Below, piece by piece: positions 1 through 8,980 of a DNA stretch of 32,356 nucleotides (positions are counted from its first letter, which is position 1; each line of letters starts with the position of its first letter). The stretch is from Vicinamibacteria bacterium (GTDB taxonomy: Bacteria > Acidobacteriota > Vicinamibacteria > Fen-336 > JAGNNV01), in NCBI GenBank assembly GCA_016650185.1, contig JAENWE010000053.1, forward strand, positions 1-32,356, written 5' to 3'. The translations under genes and the position numbers were made by a program. Below the pieces are notes generated by a model that was given only the letters and a program-made list of their open reading frames with translations, was not told where the DNA came from and did not search any database.

Positions 1-2
1 CC

Positions 3-1823
3 TTCCATCTGCGGTGGGCCCAGCGGTTGATCGAGGACAGGAACGACGGGCGCGAGGAATTCAGATTCGACTCAAAGACGCCAACGCTGCTTCCCGCCGT
101 CGTCCTCCGTAGGGCCCTTCTGGCCCAAGGCGTTCGGTCCGAGCAGGCCCTGCGATTCTCGTCCAGGATTCCCTCGCTCGTCGTTCTCGCCGCCCTTCTT
201 CTTCTGGTCGGCCGGCTTGCGCGAACCGAGGATCCGGCCACCTGGTGGATCGGCCTGCTTCTCGCCGCCCTCGACCCGAACCTCGCCGCCCACGCCTCGA
301 TCGCCACCACAGACCTCCCCTATGCGGCGGTGGTGCTCGCCCTGGCGGGCGCTATTTCCCTTCCCGACCGCTTGCCTGGAAGGCCTTGGCTCATGGGCAC
401 GATCATCGGGGTGGCCTTCGCAGTGAAGTACACCGCCCTCCTGCTTTTGCCCGTCGCAGGCCTCTTCCTACTCGTACGGAGGGGGGCCTCGCTGCGCCTC
501 CGACTGGGCCATCTCGGTGCGGCAATGGTTTCCGCAGGTCTCACCGTCAGCGTTCTCTATTTGGGGGTGGGTGTCTTTCAGCGCCTCGGCGACATTCCCT
601 TCCAGACTCCCATCCTCAGGTCGATCGCCGCCGCTCTGCCCTCCCTGCCTCTACCGATTCCGCGCGCGGTGGTCACCGGCATTGACGTCTCCATGGCGCA
701 CAACGACCCCGCCCACTGGGCCAGCTACATTTTTGGAGAGGAACACCGTGGAGGGGTCTGGTATTACTTCGTCGCGAACTGGTTCATGAAGACGCCGGTG
801 GCGCTCATTCCCGTCATCCTGCTCGGGATCTGGCGTCTGCGTCGGAAGTGGAGTGATTCTCCGGTCCTGGCCATGGGCGCTCTCTTTCTCATTCATCTTG
901 GATATTTTTCACTTTTCTTCTCCACCCAGATCGGCCTGCGATTCGCCCTGCCGTGCGTGGCCCTCGGATGCGCGCTCTCGGCCCGCGGTCTGCGGAACCT
1001 CAAGGTTGGATGGTTCATCGCCGCTGCCGCGCTTTCCCTCGCTGAGCGAGCGCCCTATTGGGGCGACCCCATCGCGTTCACCAATCTCTCAGTTTGGCCC
1101 AAGAGCCGGGCCTACTGGTACACCGCCGACTCAAACCTTGACTACGGACAAAATCGGAGTCGCCTGGCTCGCTACGGAAAGGAAACCGGCCTGGCCTTGG
1201 TAATGGGTCAGGCCACAATCACCCCGGGCCTTTACGTGATCGGGGCCAACGAACTCGTCATCTTCGACTCTCGCCGCTCGCACCGCTGGCTGGTCGACAA
1301 CAACGTTCCCGCCGTCAACGTTGGGTTCACGCATTTCGCTTTCTCCATCACCGGCGAGCGGTTCGACGACTATCTGAACGCCTCCCGGATGGCTCCCGCA
1401 CTCTTGGCTGGCGACGACGCGTGTGCGGGGGCTCTCCCTCATTTTCCCCCGGGGACCCAGATTCCCTTCGAGCAGACGGTCAACCCATTGGACGGACGAC
1501 TTTGGCTGGTCTGCTCAACGTCGCGCAAGGGCGCCGATATCGGCTTCATGGTGACGGCGGGAAGGGTGTGGTTCGGTCGGATCACGGGAGATGGGATCTG
1601 CGAGGCGGACCTGCTTCAGCAAGGGCAGCAGGCCTGGTTTCGGATCCCTCGCGGAGTCGACGCGCGCTTGTGCCTGCAGGAGATCCCCCTGCGGCGCTCG
1701 CACCTGCAGTACCAGACTCTCGGATACCTCACCATTCGCGGGCAGGGCGCAGATGTGGACCTTCGCCCCGTCCCCGCCGACGCATTCCGATTGAATGCCT
1801 CCGATTCCGTCGACCGCAAGTAG
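3..1823 (+). CDS. GT39/ArnT-like polytopic glycosyltransferase, 5'-truncated by window edge
   Basis: The ORF track starts at 27 (TTG), but the frame is open to the window edge (FHLRWAQRLIEDRNDG...). It has many hydrophobic segments, an N-terminal 'FDSKTPTLLPAV' stretch and 'LDPNLAAHASIATTDLPYAA', typical of dolichyl-phosphate-mannose mannosyltransferase-like proteins. Confidence 0.75.
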   Translation, partial: FHLRWAQRLIEDRNDGREEFRFDSKTPTLLPAVVLRRALLAQGVRSEQALRFSSRIPSLVVLAALLLLVGRLARTEDPATWWIGLLLAALDPNLAAHASIATTDLPYAAVVLALAGAISLPDRLPGRPWLMGTIIGVAFAVKYTALLLLPVAGLFLLVRRGASLRLRLGHLGAAMVSAGLTVSVLYLGVGVFQRLGDIPFQTPILRSIAAALPSLPLPIPRAVVTGIDVSMAHNDPAHWASYIFGEEHRGGVWYYFVANWFMKTPVALIPVILLGIWRLRRKWSDSPVLAMGALFLIHLGYFSLFFSTQIGLRFALPCVALGCALSARGLRNLKVGWFIAAAALSLAERAPYWGDPIAFTNLSVWPKSRAYWYTADSNLDYGQNRSRLARYGKETGLALVMGQATITPGLYVIGANELVIFDSRRSHRWLVDNNVPAVNVGFTHFAFSITGERFDDYLNASRMAPALLAGDDACAGALPHFPPGTQIPFEQTVNPLDGRLWLVCSTSRKGADIGFMVTAGRVWFGRITGDGICEADLLQQGQQAWFRIPRGVDARLCLQEIPLRRSHLQYQTLGYLTIRGQGADVDLRPVPADAFRLNASDSVDRK

Positions 1824-1834
1824 GCTCCCGTTCC

Positions 1835-2716
1835 ATGAATGCCCCCGCCCTCAGATTCAGGTCTACTCTGGTCGCCCTCGGCGCCTCGTTGAGCGTTTGC
1901 CTCTCCTCTCCCGCGAGCGCTCAGACCGCGACGCCCTCCGAAGCCTGGAAGCGCCATGTCGAGAACACCTTCGCGTTCGTCCTCAACCCCTTGGGGATTC
2001 AGGATGCGTTCGATATCTCCTGGACAAGGTCGCTCAGCGATCGCGACGATCTCCTTCATAAGGACGCGCACCTGGCGGCCGGAGTGTCCAGCAAGCTATC
2101 GCCAGCCTTCGAACGAATCGGCGGCTGGCTCGAATACTCACCCCTGTCGGTGATCGATTTGCGCGTGGGAGTGGAGCCTGTCTACTACTTCGGCACTTAC
2201 AAGGTGTTCCTTCCCTTCGATAGGGCCGCGGCCCGATTCGACGATGACGTGATCGAGTCCAGGGTGGATGAAGCCGCCTCAGGGTTCGCGGGCCGCCTCT
2301 ATCTCTCGCCCACCCTCAAGGCAAAGGCCGGGCCGGTGGCAGCAAGAGTTCGCGCCGAGATAGCCTTCTGGAAGGCGCAGAAGAAAGGTGAACCCTTCTA
2401 CTACGAGCCAGCTCTGGACACCCTTATCAAGGCCTCGGGTTCGAGAGTCCTGACCTTGGAGGCGCTGGCCCTGCGGGAATTTCGGCTCTCCAGCGGCACA
2501 ACTCTGCGGGTCGGCCCCGTCTACGATCTGACCACGGTCAGCGACGCGCGGGTCAATCGAAAGCAGGATGTGGGGCTGCTCGCGGTGTGGTCGAAATCGG
2601 GAGCTTTCCACGCGTTCACGGATCCCACGATCGCCGCCAAGCTGATTTATTTCCTGGAGGACCCGTGGCGCCGCCACGAGGCGGCGGCCCAGATCGCCTT
2701 CATCTTCGGTCTGTGA
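1835..2716 (+). CDS. secreted, probable outer-membrane beta-barrel protein of unknown function
   Basis: Internal ATG at 1835 of the 1421..2716 ORF, 11 bp after the previous stop. Signal peptide-like start (MNAPALRFRSTLVALGASLSVCLSSPASAQ), alternating polar/hydrophobic strands and a C-terminal ...AAQIAFIFGL. Confidence 0.65.
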   Translation: MNAPALRFRSTLVALGASLSVCLSSPASAQTATPSEAWKRHVENTFAFVLNPLGIQDAFDISWTRSLSDRDDLLHKDAHLAAGVSSKLSPAFERIGGWLEYSPLSVIDLRVGVEPVYYFGTYKVFLPFDRAAARFDDDVIESRVDEAASGFAGRLYLSPTLKAKAGPVAARVRAEIAFWKAQKKGEPFYYEPALDTLIKASGSRVLTLEALALREFRLSSGTTLRVGPVYDLTTVSDARVNRKQDVGLLAVWSKSGAFHAFTDPTIAAKLIYFLEDPWRRHEAAAQIAFIFGL

Positions 2717-2742
2717 TCGGGGCCGTGTTCCTTGCCGCGGCC

Positions 2743-2903
2743 TAGTGTCCCGTAACAGAAGTACGGCACATAACTCGCCGCCGATGCATCCCGGATCGCT
2801 GCGTTTCGTCATTGCATATGCTGGATATGCGGCCTCCTCGGCGCCTTGCGCTCCGGGCGCCTCGACGCTCAATTGGCATACCTATTTGAGGGCCACCACA
2901 CTA
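2743..2903. mobile_element. candidate MITE-like non-coding element
   Basis: Terminal TAGTGT (2743-2748) and ACACTA (2898-2903), each inside a CTAG (cCTAGTGT...ACACTAGa). Imperfect longer end similarity. Internal palindromes GCATATGC (2814-2821) and GGCGCC...GGCGCC (2840-2845/2856-2861). No credible ORF. Confidence 0.45.
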
Positions 2904-3839
2904 GAAGACGCTGACCTTCAGATACTTCTTGGGGTTCGCCTTGAGGTCGGCGAGCAGGTTCTTCATCTCCAGCGACGTGGCGTTGACGCTCTCAAGGGTC
3001 TTGTTCAGATTCGTGTAGAGCAGGTCGTCCGTCGACATCTTCCCGAGTGTTCCTTCACCACGCTGGATGCGCCCCAGCACGGAGTCCAGCGCCTTCGTGG
3101 AGTTCTCCACTGTAGTGGCGGTCCGCTCGGCGGACGCGCTGAGAGTGTCGAGGCGTTTCATGGCCCGGTCAATCTCCTCCCGCGAGGTTGCCTTGGCCAC
3201 GTTGTCGGAGGCCTCCCTCATTGAGCTGGTCAGTGCCTTCAGCTCCTTCTGCTGCTCGATCGCGATCGACGACAGACGCTTCAGCAGGCTGTCCAATTCC
3301 TCGACACTGCTGTGGGTGCTCTTGATCATGGGATCAGAGAGCAGGTCTTGAACGCGGGTCAGGGTCTTCTTGGCTTCGCCCGCGATGTCGGTCGCCTGAT
3401 CCTGAAGGGTCGGCGGGATCTCGCCCGCCAGCACGGCTCCATTTCGCGCCATTTCGTGACCTGACCCCGGAATAACGCGTGCCACCATGCCGCCCAGGAG
3501 GCCGGCGCTGACCAGCTCAACGTGAGAGTCGCTCGGGATGGTGTTGTATTCGCCCTCGATCTCCAGATAGACGGAGACGCCCGAGCCCGAGATCAGAAAC
3601 TTCTGCACTCGGCCGATTCCCACTCCGCGCATCTGGACGGGATCGCCCTTTCGCACGCCGCTCGCGTCCTTCACCGTGCTCGATACGATGTAGCGCCCGC
3701 GGAACATGGCGGCGTCGGTAAGGGTCAGAAGCAGATAGAGGGTCACCAGGGTGCCCAGGATGACGAACAGGCCCACCCAAAGCTCTTGATGCTTCCCTCG
3801 GGCCGGCGGGGCCAACACCGCAGAGGTCTTGTCAGTCAT
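2901..3839 (-). CDS. mlaD: MlaD/MCE-domain lipid transport substrate-binding protein
   Basis: N-terminal TM followed by an MCE domain (GRYIVSSTVKDASGVRKGDPVQMRGVGIGRVQKFLISGSGVSVYLEIEGEYNTIPSDSHVELVSAGLLGGMVARVIPG), then a long helical C-terminus. ATGA overlap with the ATPase gene. Confidence 0.9.
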   Translation of the reverse strand: MTDKTSAVLAPPARGKHQELWVGLFVILGTLVTLYLLLTLTDAAMFRGRYIVSSTVKDASGVRKGDPVQMRGVGIGRVQKFLISGSGVSVYLEIEGEYNTIPSDSHVELVSAGLLGGMVARVIPGSGHEMARNGAVLAGEIPPTLQDQATDIAGEAKKTLTRVQDLLSDPMIKSTHSSVEELDSLLKRLSSIAIEQQKELKALTSSMREASDNVAKATSREEIDRAMKRLDTLSASAERTATTVENSTKALDSVLGRIQRGEGTLGKMSTDDLLYTNLNKTLESVNATSLEMKNLLADLKANPKKYLKVSVF

Positions 3840-4678
3840 GCTCGTACTCCAATTGATATCGCGTGCGCGGGTCCAGCGTCGTTGTCATCGTACGCGTCGT
3901 GCTCGATCAGCTTGAGGGCGGCTTCGGCCGCCGCGCGACGGTCGGCGAAAGCCATCACCAGGGGGTCTTCGCTTCGGCGGAACTCGTCAGGGGTCCCGAT
4001 GAAGCGGAGGGTCCCGTTGTCCAGCAGGGCGACACGGTGCGACATCTCGAGAGCGCCTTCGACGTCGTGGGTCACCACGATCGAGGTCACCTTGGTTCGT
4101 TCCGCGATCGACATGATGAGCCGATTGACGGTGGCAGAGTTGACCGGATCGAGTCCGGTCACCGGCTCGTCATATAGGATGATCCTGGGCTCGCCCACGA
4201 TGGCCCGGGCCAGGCCCACCCGCTTGCGCATGCCTCCGGACAGCTCCGCAGGCAGCTTCGACAACACCTTGGCCGGCTCCAGGTTCACGTTGACCAGCGA
4301 GGCGGCGATCCGGTCGAGCATCACCTGTGGGTCAAGGGTCTTGATCTCCGCGGGGTCGAGGCCCATGGCCACGTTCTCGTAAATATTCAGGGAGTCGAAG
4401 AGCGCCGCATACTGAAAGACGTACCGGACGGTCCGGCGCAGGTCGCGCAGACCCAGGCGCGTGGAGTGGTACACGCTTTCGCCGTCGATCCTGACGTCGC
4501 CCCGGTCAGGGGTGATGAGGCCAATGGTGGTCTTCAGTAAGACGCTTTTGCCGGTCCCGGAGGTTCCGAGGATCGAGACCGTCTCCCCGCGCATCACGCT
4601 CAGATTCACGCCCGAGAGGACGGGCGTGTCGAAACGCTTGTGGACGTTCTCGTACTCGATCGTGACTTCGGGATCCAT
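3836..4678 (-). CDS. mlaF: Mla-type ABC transporter ATP-binding protein
   Basis: Walker A GTSGTGKSVLLK, signature LSGGMRKRVGLARAI, Walker B RIILYDEPVTGLDP, H-loop VVTHD. Gene order E-F-D. Confidence 0.92.
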   Translation of the reverse strand: MDPEVTIEYENVHKRFDTPVLSGVNLSVMRGETVSILGTSGTGKSVLLKTTIGLITPDRGDVRIDGESVYHSTRLGLRDLRRTVRYVFQYAALFDSLNIYENVAMGLDPAEIKTLDPQVMLDRIAASLVNVNLEPAKVLSKLPAELSGGMRKRVGLARAIVGEPRIILYDEPVTGLDPVNSATVNRLIMSIAERTKVTSIVVTHDVEGALEMSHRVALLDNGTLRFIGTPDEFRRSEDPLVMAFADRRAAAEAALKLIEHDAYDDNDAGPAHAISIGVRA

Positions 4679-4700
4679 GAAATCTTGAATCTCCTCTGGT

Positions 4701-5495
4701 CTAGTTCAAGAAGAGCGGCGGGAAGGTCGCGTCAACCACCAGGACGGTGATGATCATGAACACGACCGAGGTGGTCGTGTTTCGGCCCACGCCCTCGGCC
4801 CCACCGTGGGTAATCAGGCCCATGTGCACGGAGATCACCGGGATGGTAAAACCGAACACGAACGCCTTGGCGAGCGAATAGAAGAGGTCCCACGAGTGCC
4901 AGTAGAGGCGCGCACCGTAGAGAAACCCTTCTGGCCCGAGACCCATGGTGGCGCGAGCCGACACCAGGCCGGTTAGAACGCCGACCGCGTTCGCAACGCC
5001 TACCAGAATAGGAGTCACGATCATCCCGGCAATAACCCGGGGTGCGGCCAGGTATGGGACTGGATCGCGTCCCAGAGAGATCAGCGCATCGACCTGCTCC
5101 GAGACCGCCATGGTGCCGATTTCCGCGGTGATGCGGGCGCCGACTCGACCAATGAGAACGAACGCGGTCATGACCGGTCCCAGTTCGAGAACCACGCTCG
5201 AGGCCACGACGCTGCCCAGGACGTAGAGCGGAATCGAGGACGAGAACTGGTACCCCCCCTGCTGAGAGGTCACGATCCCCGACAACACAGCGGTGACCAG
5301 AACCAAGGGGAGGCTGCCGATCCCTTGCTCGTAGGCCTGGGCGAAGACCGACTTGAGCGACACCCCGCCCTGGCCAACGGCCATGACGATCCTCACCGTC
5401 AGGACGGAGATCTGGCCGACGTGGCGGGCGAACCCCATGCAACCACGACCGAAGCCAACCAGCAGGGATTGGGGGAGAGAGAGTAGCGAAGTCAA
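4701..5495 (-). CDS. mlaE: Mla-type ABC transporter permease (MlaE family)
   Basis: Polytopic. MlaE-family sequence including 'LELGPVMTAFVLIGRVGARITAEIGTMAVSEQVDALISLGRDPVPYLAAPRVIAGMIVTPIL'. Confidence 0.92.
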   Translation of the reverse strand: MTSLLSLPQSLLVGFGRGCMGFARHVGQISVLTVRIVMAVGQGGVSLKSVFAQAYEQGIGSLPLVLVTAVLSGIVTSQQGGYQFSSSIPLYVLGSVVASSVVLELGPVMTAFVLIGRVGARITAEIGTMAVSEQVDALISLGRDPVPYLAAPRVIAGMIVTPILVGVANAVGVLTGLVSARATMGLGPEGFLYGARLYWHSWDLFYSLAKAFVFGFTIPVISVHMGLITHGGAEGVGRNTTTSVVFMIITVLVVDATFPPLFLN

Positions 5496-5551
5496 AGCAG
5501 CCCTGTATTTTGCATTCCCGTCCGCTTCCGACGGAAATCAGTCCTGTTCCC

Positions 5552-6877
5552 CTACTTAATGACCAGAAGACGGGTGGAATGGGGGTGGAGGAATTCGAGG
5601 CCGCGGGTGGTCAGTAGCGCGTCGTCCTCTATCGGCACCCGGAGCTTGGCTCCATCCCACTCTGGAATCGGGGTGTAGGCGAAGAACTCCACCGAGATCA
5701 TGTTCCCTGGCTTCAAATCGTAGGTCAGGCGTTTCGGATTGAAGAAGGCCATGGAAGGACCGGCCCCGTGCCCGGTGTTCCCGACCGAATGCATCCCGAC
5801 CATGACATCCGTGGTCTCGCCTCCATGCGGCTGATTGAACGTCTTCATCACCGAGAAGCCGGCGGCGGCGATCGCATTCTCGACCGTTTTCAACATCGAG
5901 GCCGCGGTGCCCGAGGGACGGGCCGTCCGCTTGATGACCTCCCGTACTTTCATGGCCTGAGCAAAGGCGTTGAGGTGACCGGCAGGAGGAGCCACCTCCC
6001 CGGACTTGAGAACATAGGCTTGGCGCTTCACGTCGGTGCAGAAGTTCATCAGGCACACGCCCCAGTCGATGGTCATGAAGTCGCCGCCCTGAATGATCCG
6101 GTCGCTCGACAGCCCCTCGATGCCGTTTCTGCCTGTGATGTAGACGGAGGGCATATCAAACGACGATCCGAAGCCGCGACGCAGCAACTCTTCCTGCATC
6201 CACCAAGCCACCTCTTCAAGGGTCGTCTTTCCCGGCGCGATGACTTCGTTGGATAAGGCTCGTTCCGCCAGCTCGACCGCGTGTTGGCCGGCCTCGGAGA
6301 ACGCCGCGATCTCGGTGGCCGTGCGCCTCGACCGAAAATCGGAGACGAGCTTCTCCGCGGAGACGAAACGAGAGGCATACGGCTGCCCCAACAACTTCGA
6401 GATCTTCTGAAAGCTCGAATGCGACAGCCCGTCGGCGGCGCCGATCTCGTCTGAATAGTTGAGGGCGATCCGCTTCGGATCCCGCTCCTTCACGAAGGCC
6501 GCCAGATCCCCTCCTCCAACGATGTCGTAGACCTCGCATCGCTCAAGCATGTAGCCATCGATGCCCAGCGCGGCCCGTTCGATCCGCTCGCCGCCGCGGT
6601 CCGTGAACACGTAATAGCCGAGCATCGCAGCCGGATACCCGCGACCCAGGTCCTCGTAGAGCGGATCGTAGGCCTGCTCCTGCAGGGTCACGATCCACAT
6701 GTCGACTCTGTTCTCCCGCATGGCCTCCGGAAGGACGTAATTGAATTTGTCCGATCGGATCTGGCAGCCCATCTGGAACCGCCGAAGGGCCTCCCGTCGC
6801 GACGGCGCCTGCGCCAAACCGGGAAGGGCCGGCAGGGCGAGGAACAGCGAAACGGCGCAAAGCTTCAGCATTTTCAT
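5552..6877 (-). CDS. secreted M24-family metallopeptidase (Xaa-Pro aminopeptidase-like)
   Basis: Signal peptide MKMLKLCAVSLFLALPALPGLAQA. M24-type metal-site motifs: TIDWGVCLMNFCTDVKRQAYV, HSVGNTGHGAG, GNMISVEFF, VPIEDDALLTTRGLEFL. Confidence 0.82.
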   Translation of the reverse strand: MKMLKLCAVSLFLALPALPGLAQAPSRREALRRFQMGCQIRSDKFNYVLPEAMRENRVDMWIVTLQEQAYDPLYEDLGRGYPAAMLGYYVFTDRGGERIERAALGIDGYMLERCEVYDIVGGGDLAAFVKERDPKRIALNYSDEIGAADGLSHSSFQKISKLLGQPYASRFVSAEKLVSDFRSRRTATEIAAFSEAGQHAVELAERALSNEVIAPGKTTLEEVAWWMQEELLRRGFGSSFDMPSVYITGRNGIEGLSSDRIIQGGDFMTIDWGVCLMNFCTDVKRQAYVLKSGEVAPPAGHLNAFAQAMKVREVIKRTARPSGTAASMLKTVENAIAAAGFSVMKTFNQPHGGETTDVMVGMHSVGNTGHGAGPSMAFFNPKRLTYDLKPGNMISVEFFAYTPIPEWDGAKLRVPIEDDALLTTRGLEFLHPHSTRLLVIK

Positions 6878-6924
6878 GTTGGAGTCCTCATTCGGTGAAG
6901 CCGTCCTTCGGGCGGAGGGCGGGG

Positions 6925-8343
6925 TCAGACCACCCGGACTTCAAGATCGTAGCTGTGGGCCTTGGTGACTTCACAGGTCACGAACTCGCCGCGGCCCGGC
7001 GGCCTTTCCCCCGGATCGGAGATCAAGACCGAGCCGTCGATCTCCGGAGCCTGCGAGGCCAGACGCCCCGACAGAAGCAGGTCCGTCTCGGGATGAGGGC
7101 CCTCCACCAGGACTTCCATTCGGGATCCGACCCGCGTCTTGTTCCGCCGGAGAGAGATCCTCTTCTGGATGCGCATGAGCTCGCGCTGCCTGGCCTTCTT
7201 GACCCTCGTGGGAACGCGACCCTCGAGGGCAAACGCCGCGGTTCCGTCCTCGTCCGAGTAGGTGAACACCCCCAGGTGATCGAATTCCGCCTGCTCCACG
7301 AAGGTCGTGAGTTGACGGAAATCATCTTCAGTCTCTCCTGGGAACCCGACGATGAAGGTCGTCCGAAAGGCCACGCCCGGGACGCGATCGCGGACCCGCT
7401 CCACCATCCCGAGCAGATTCCCCTTCCCGGTCGGTCGTTTCATCCGCTTCAAAACCGCATCACTGGCGTGCTGCAACGGCATGTCGACATACTTGACCAC
7501 GCGCTCTTCGGTCGCGATAGCGTCGAGGATCTCATCGGTAACGGTGGCCGGATACGCGTACATGACCCGGATCCAGCGAACGCCCTCGATTCGGCCGAGA
7601 CGTCTCAGCAGCGGCGCGAGGGCTCCGCGCTCCCCGAGGTCGAGGCCGTATCGGGTTGAGTCCTGGGCCACCAGCACGACCTCCCTGACCCCGGCCGCGG
7701 CCAGACGCCGAACTTCGTTCTCGATGTCCTCAGGGCGCCTCGAGCGATGGAGACCCCGCAAAGTCGGAATGATGCAGAAAGTGCAGGTGTAGTCGCAGCC
7801 CTCGGAGATCTTGACGAAGGCGGTGTGGGAGGCGGTGGACTGCAGCCTCGGTGAGTCCGCGTCGTAGATCCATTCGGGTCGCTTCGTCGTGCGATCAACC
7901 ATCGTGGCTCGCCCCTCGACCGCAGCCACGATCTCGGGAATCTGGCCCGTCCCGAGGGTGGCATCGATCTCCGGGATCTCGCGCCGCAAGTCCGCATCGT
8001 GGCGCTCCGCCAGGCATCCCGTCACGATCAACCGCCGCGGAGATCCATCCCCGGCTTCCGTTTTGAGCTTGGCCATCTCGAGAATCGTATCGATCGACTC
8101 CTTCTTGGCCCGGTCGATGAACGCGCAGGTGTTGACCACAATGACGTCGGCGGAGCCAGGATCGGTGGCGATCTCGTGGCCGCGACGCTTCAAGGATCCG
8201 AGCATGACCTCGGAATCCACCAGGTTCTTCGGGCAGCCAAGGCTGACAAACCCCACCCTCCGCGGTGCGATGATCGGGGCCGCGGGCGTGGCCAGGGAGA
8301 TCGGCTGCCAGTCAGCGCGGGCGGGCGGCGGGATGGGAGACAC
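6925..8343 (-). CDS. rimO: ribosomal protein S12 methylthiotransferase RimO (radical SAM)
   Basis: VGFVSLGCPKNLVDSEVMLG N-terminus, radical-SAM CDYTCTFC, IPTLRGLHRSR, C-terminal TRAM-like region. GTG start at 8343. Confidence 0.93.
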   Translation of the reverse strand: MSPIPPPARADWQPISLATPAAPIIAPRRVGFVSLGCPKNLVDSEVMLGSLKRRGHEIATDPGSADVIVVNTCAFIDRAKKESIDTILEMAKLKTEAGDGSPRRLIVTGCLAERHDADLRREIPEIDATLGTGQIPEIVAAVEGRATMVDRTTKRPEWIYDADSPRLQSTASHTAFVKISEGCDYTCTFCIIPTLRGLHRSRRPEDIENEVRRLAAAGVREVVLVAQDSTRYGLDLGERGALAPLLRRLGRIEGVRWIRVMYAYPATVTDEILDAIATEERVVKYVDMPLQHASDAVLKRMKRPTGKGNLLGMVERVRDRVPGVAFRTTFIVGFPGETEDDFRQLTTFVEQAEFDHLGVFTYSDEDGTAAFALEGRVPTRVKKARQRELMRIQKRISLRRNKTRVGSRMEVLVEGPHPETDLLLSGRLASQAPEIDGSVLISDPGERPPGRGEFVTCEVTKAHSYDLEVRVV

Positions 8344-8355
8344 ATCTCAGTCTAT

Positions 8356-8377
8356 CAAGCAGGGCCTGAGCTGCTTG
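8356..8377. repeat. perfect 7-bp inverted repeat with 8-nt spacer upstream of rimO
   Basis: CAAGCAG (8356-8362) ggcctgag CTGCTTG (8371-8377), in the rimO/che divergent intergenic region. Confidence 0.4.
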
Positions 8378-8471
8378 GCGGACCGCGCCTTGGGGTCCTT
8401 CTGCACACAGCCAGGCATCCGACGATGTGGCGGACGTGCCGTCGCTTCGTTGTTTCCGGGGCGCCGCGCCC

Positions 8472-8500
8472 CTGTCAACATGGGAGTCCTCATCTATTAT
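8472..8500 (+). promoter_or_regulatory. putative sigma70-like promoter for the chemosensory operon
   Basis: CTGTCA (8472-8477), 17-bp spacer, TATTAT (8495-8500), about 100 bp upstream of the ATG at 8604. Pattern match only. Confidence 0.35.
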
Positions 8501-8603
8501 GCATGGGCCCATCCCCAAGGGCGATGGAAACGGCCCCTTGCGGAACGAACTCGAAGTCTCTAAGAAGCAACCCCGAACTCTCAACCGCTGGAAACACGCT
8601 CCA

Positions 8604-8975
8604 ATGTCAAAAAAGACTCTTCTGGTCGTCGATGACTCCCCCACCGCCCTGATGATGAACACCATGCTCCTTGGCCGGCAGCCTTACAACATCGTCTCCG
8701 CCAAAGACGGGCAGGAAGCCGTCGAGAAGGCCATCGCCTCACCGCCGGATCTTGTGGTCATGGACGTCATGATGCCCCGGATGAATGGCATCGAAGCGTG
8801 CCGGGCCATGCGCCAGAATGAGAGTACGCGCCTGGTGCCGGTCATCCTCATCACCACCCGCGGTGAGGAGGAGTACGTCGCCCAGGGCTTCGCCGCCGGC
8901 TGCAATGACTACGTGACCAAACCCGTGAACGCGACTGAGCTTGTCGCCAAGGTTCGCGCCCTTCTCGGAGAGTAA
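8604..8975 (+). CDS. single-domain CheY-like response regulator
   Basis: MSKKTLLVVDDSPTALMMNTMLL...VVMDVMMPRMNGIEAC...ILITTRGEEE...DYVTKPVN. Acidic pocket DD, phospho-acceptor D, T and K are all present. The ORF track extends upstream to 8427, but the REC domain begins at the ATG at 8604. Confidence 0.92.
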   Translation: MSKKTLLVVDDSPTALMMNTMLLGRQPYNIVSAKDGQEAVEKAIASPPDLVVMDVMMPRMNGIEACRAMRQNESTRLVPVILITTRGEEEYVAQGFAAGCNDYVTKPVNATELVAKVRALLGE

Positions 8976-8980
8976 AAAGA

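Noticed and set aside
1421-1834. N-terminal extension of ORF 1421..2716
   Set aside because: Overlaps the end of the GT39-like gene. Low-complexity Arg/Pro sequence precedes a clean signal-peptide start at 1835.
3522-4382. 286-aa ORF on + strand
   Set aside because: Antisense to mlaD/mlaF, Ser/Arg-rich, no domain.
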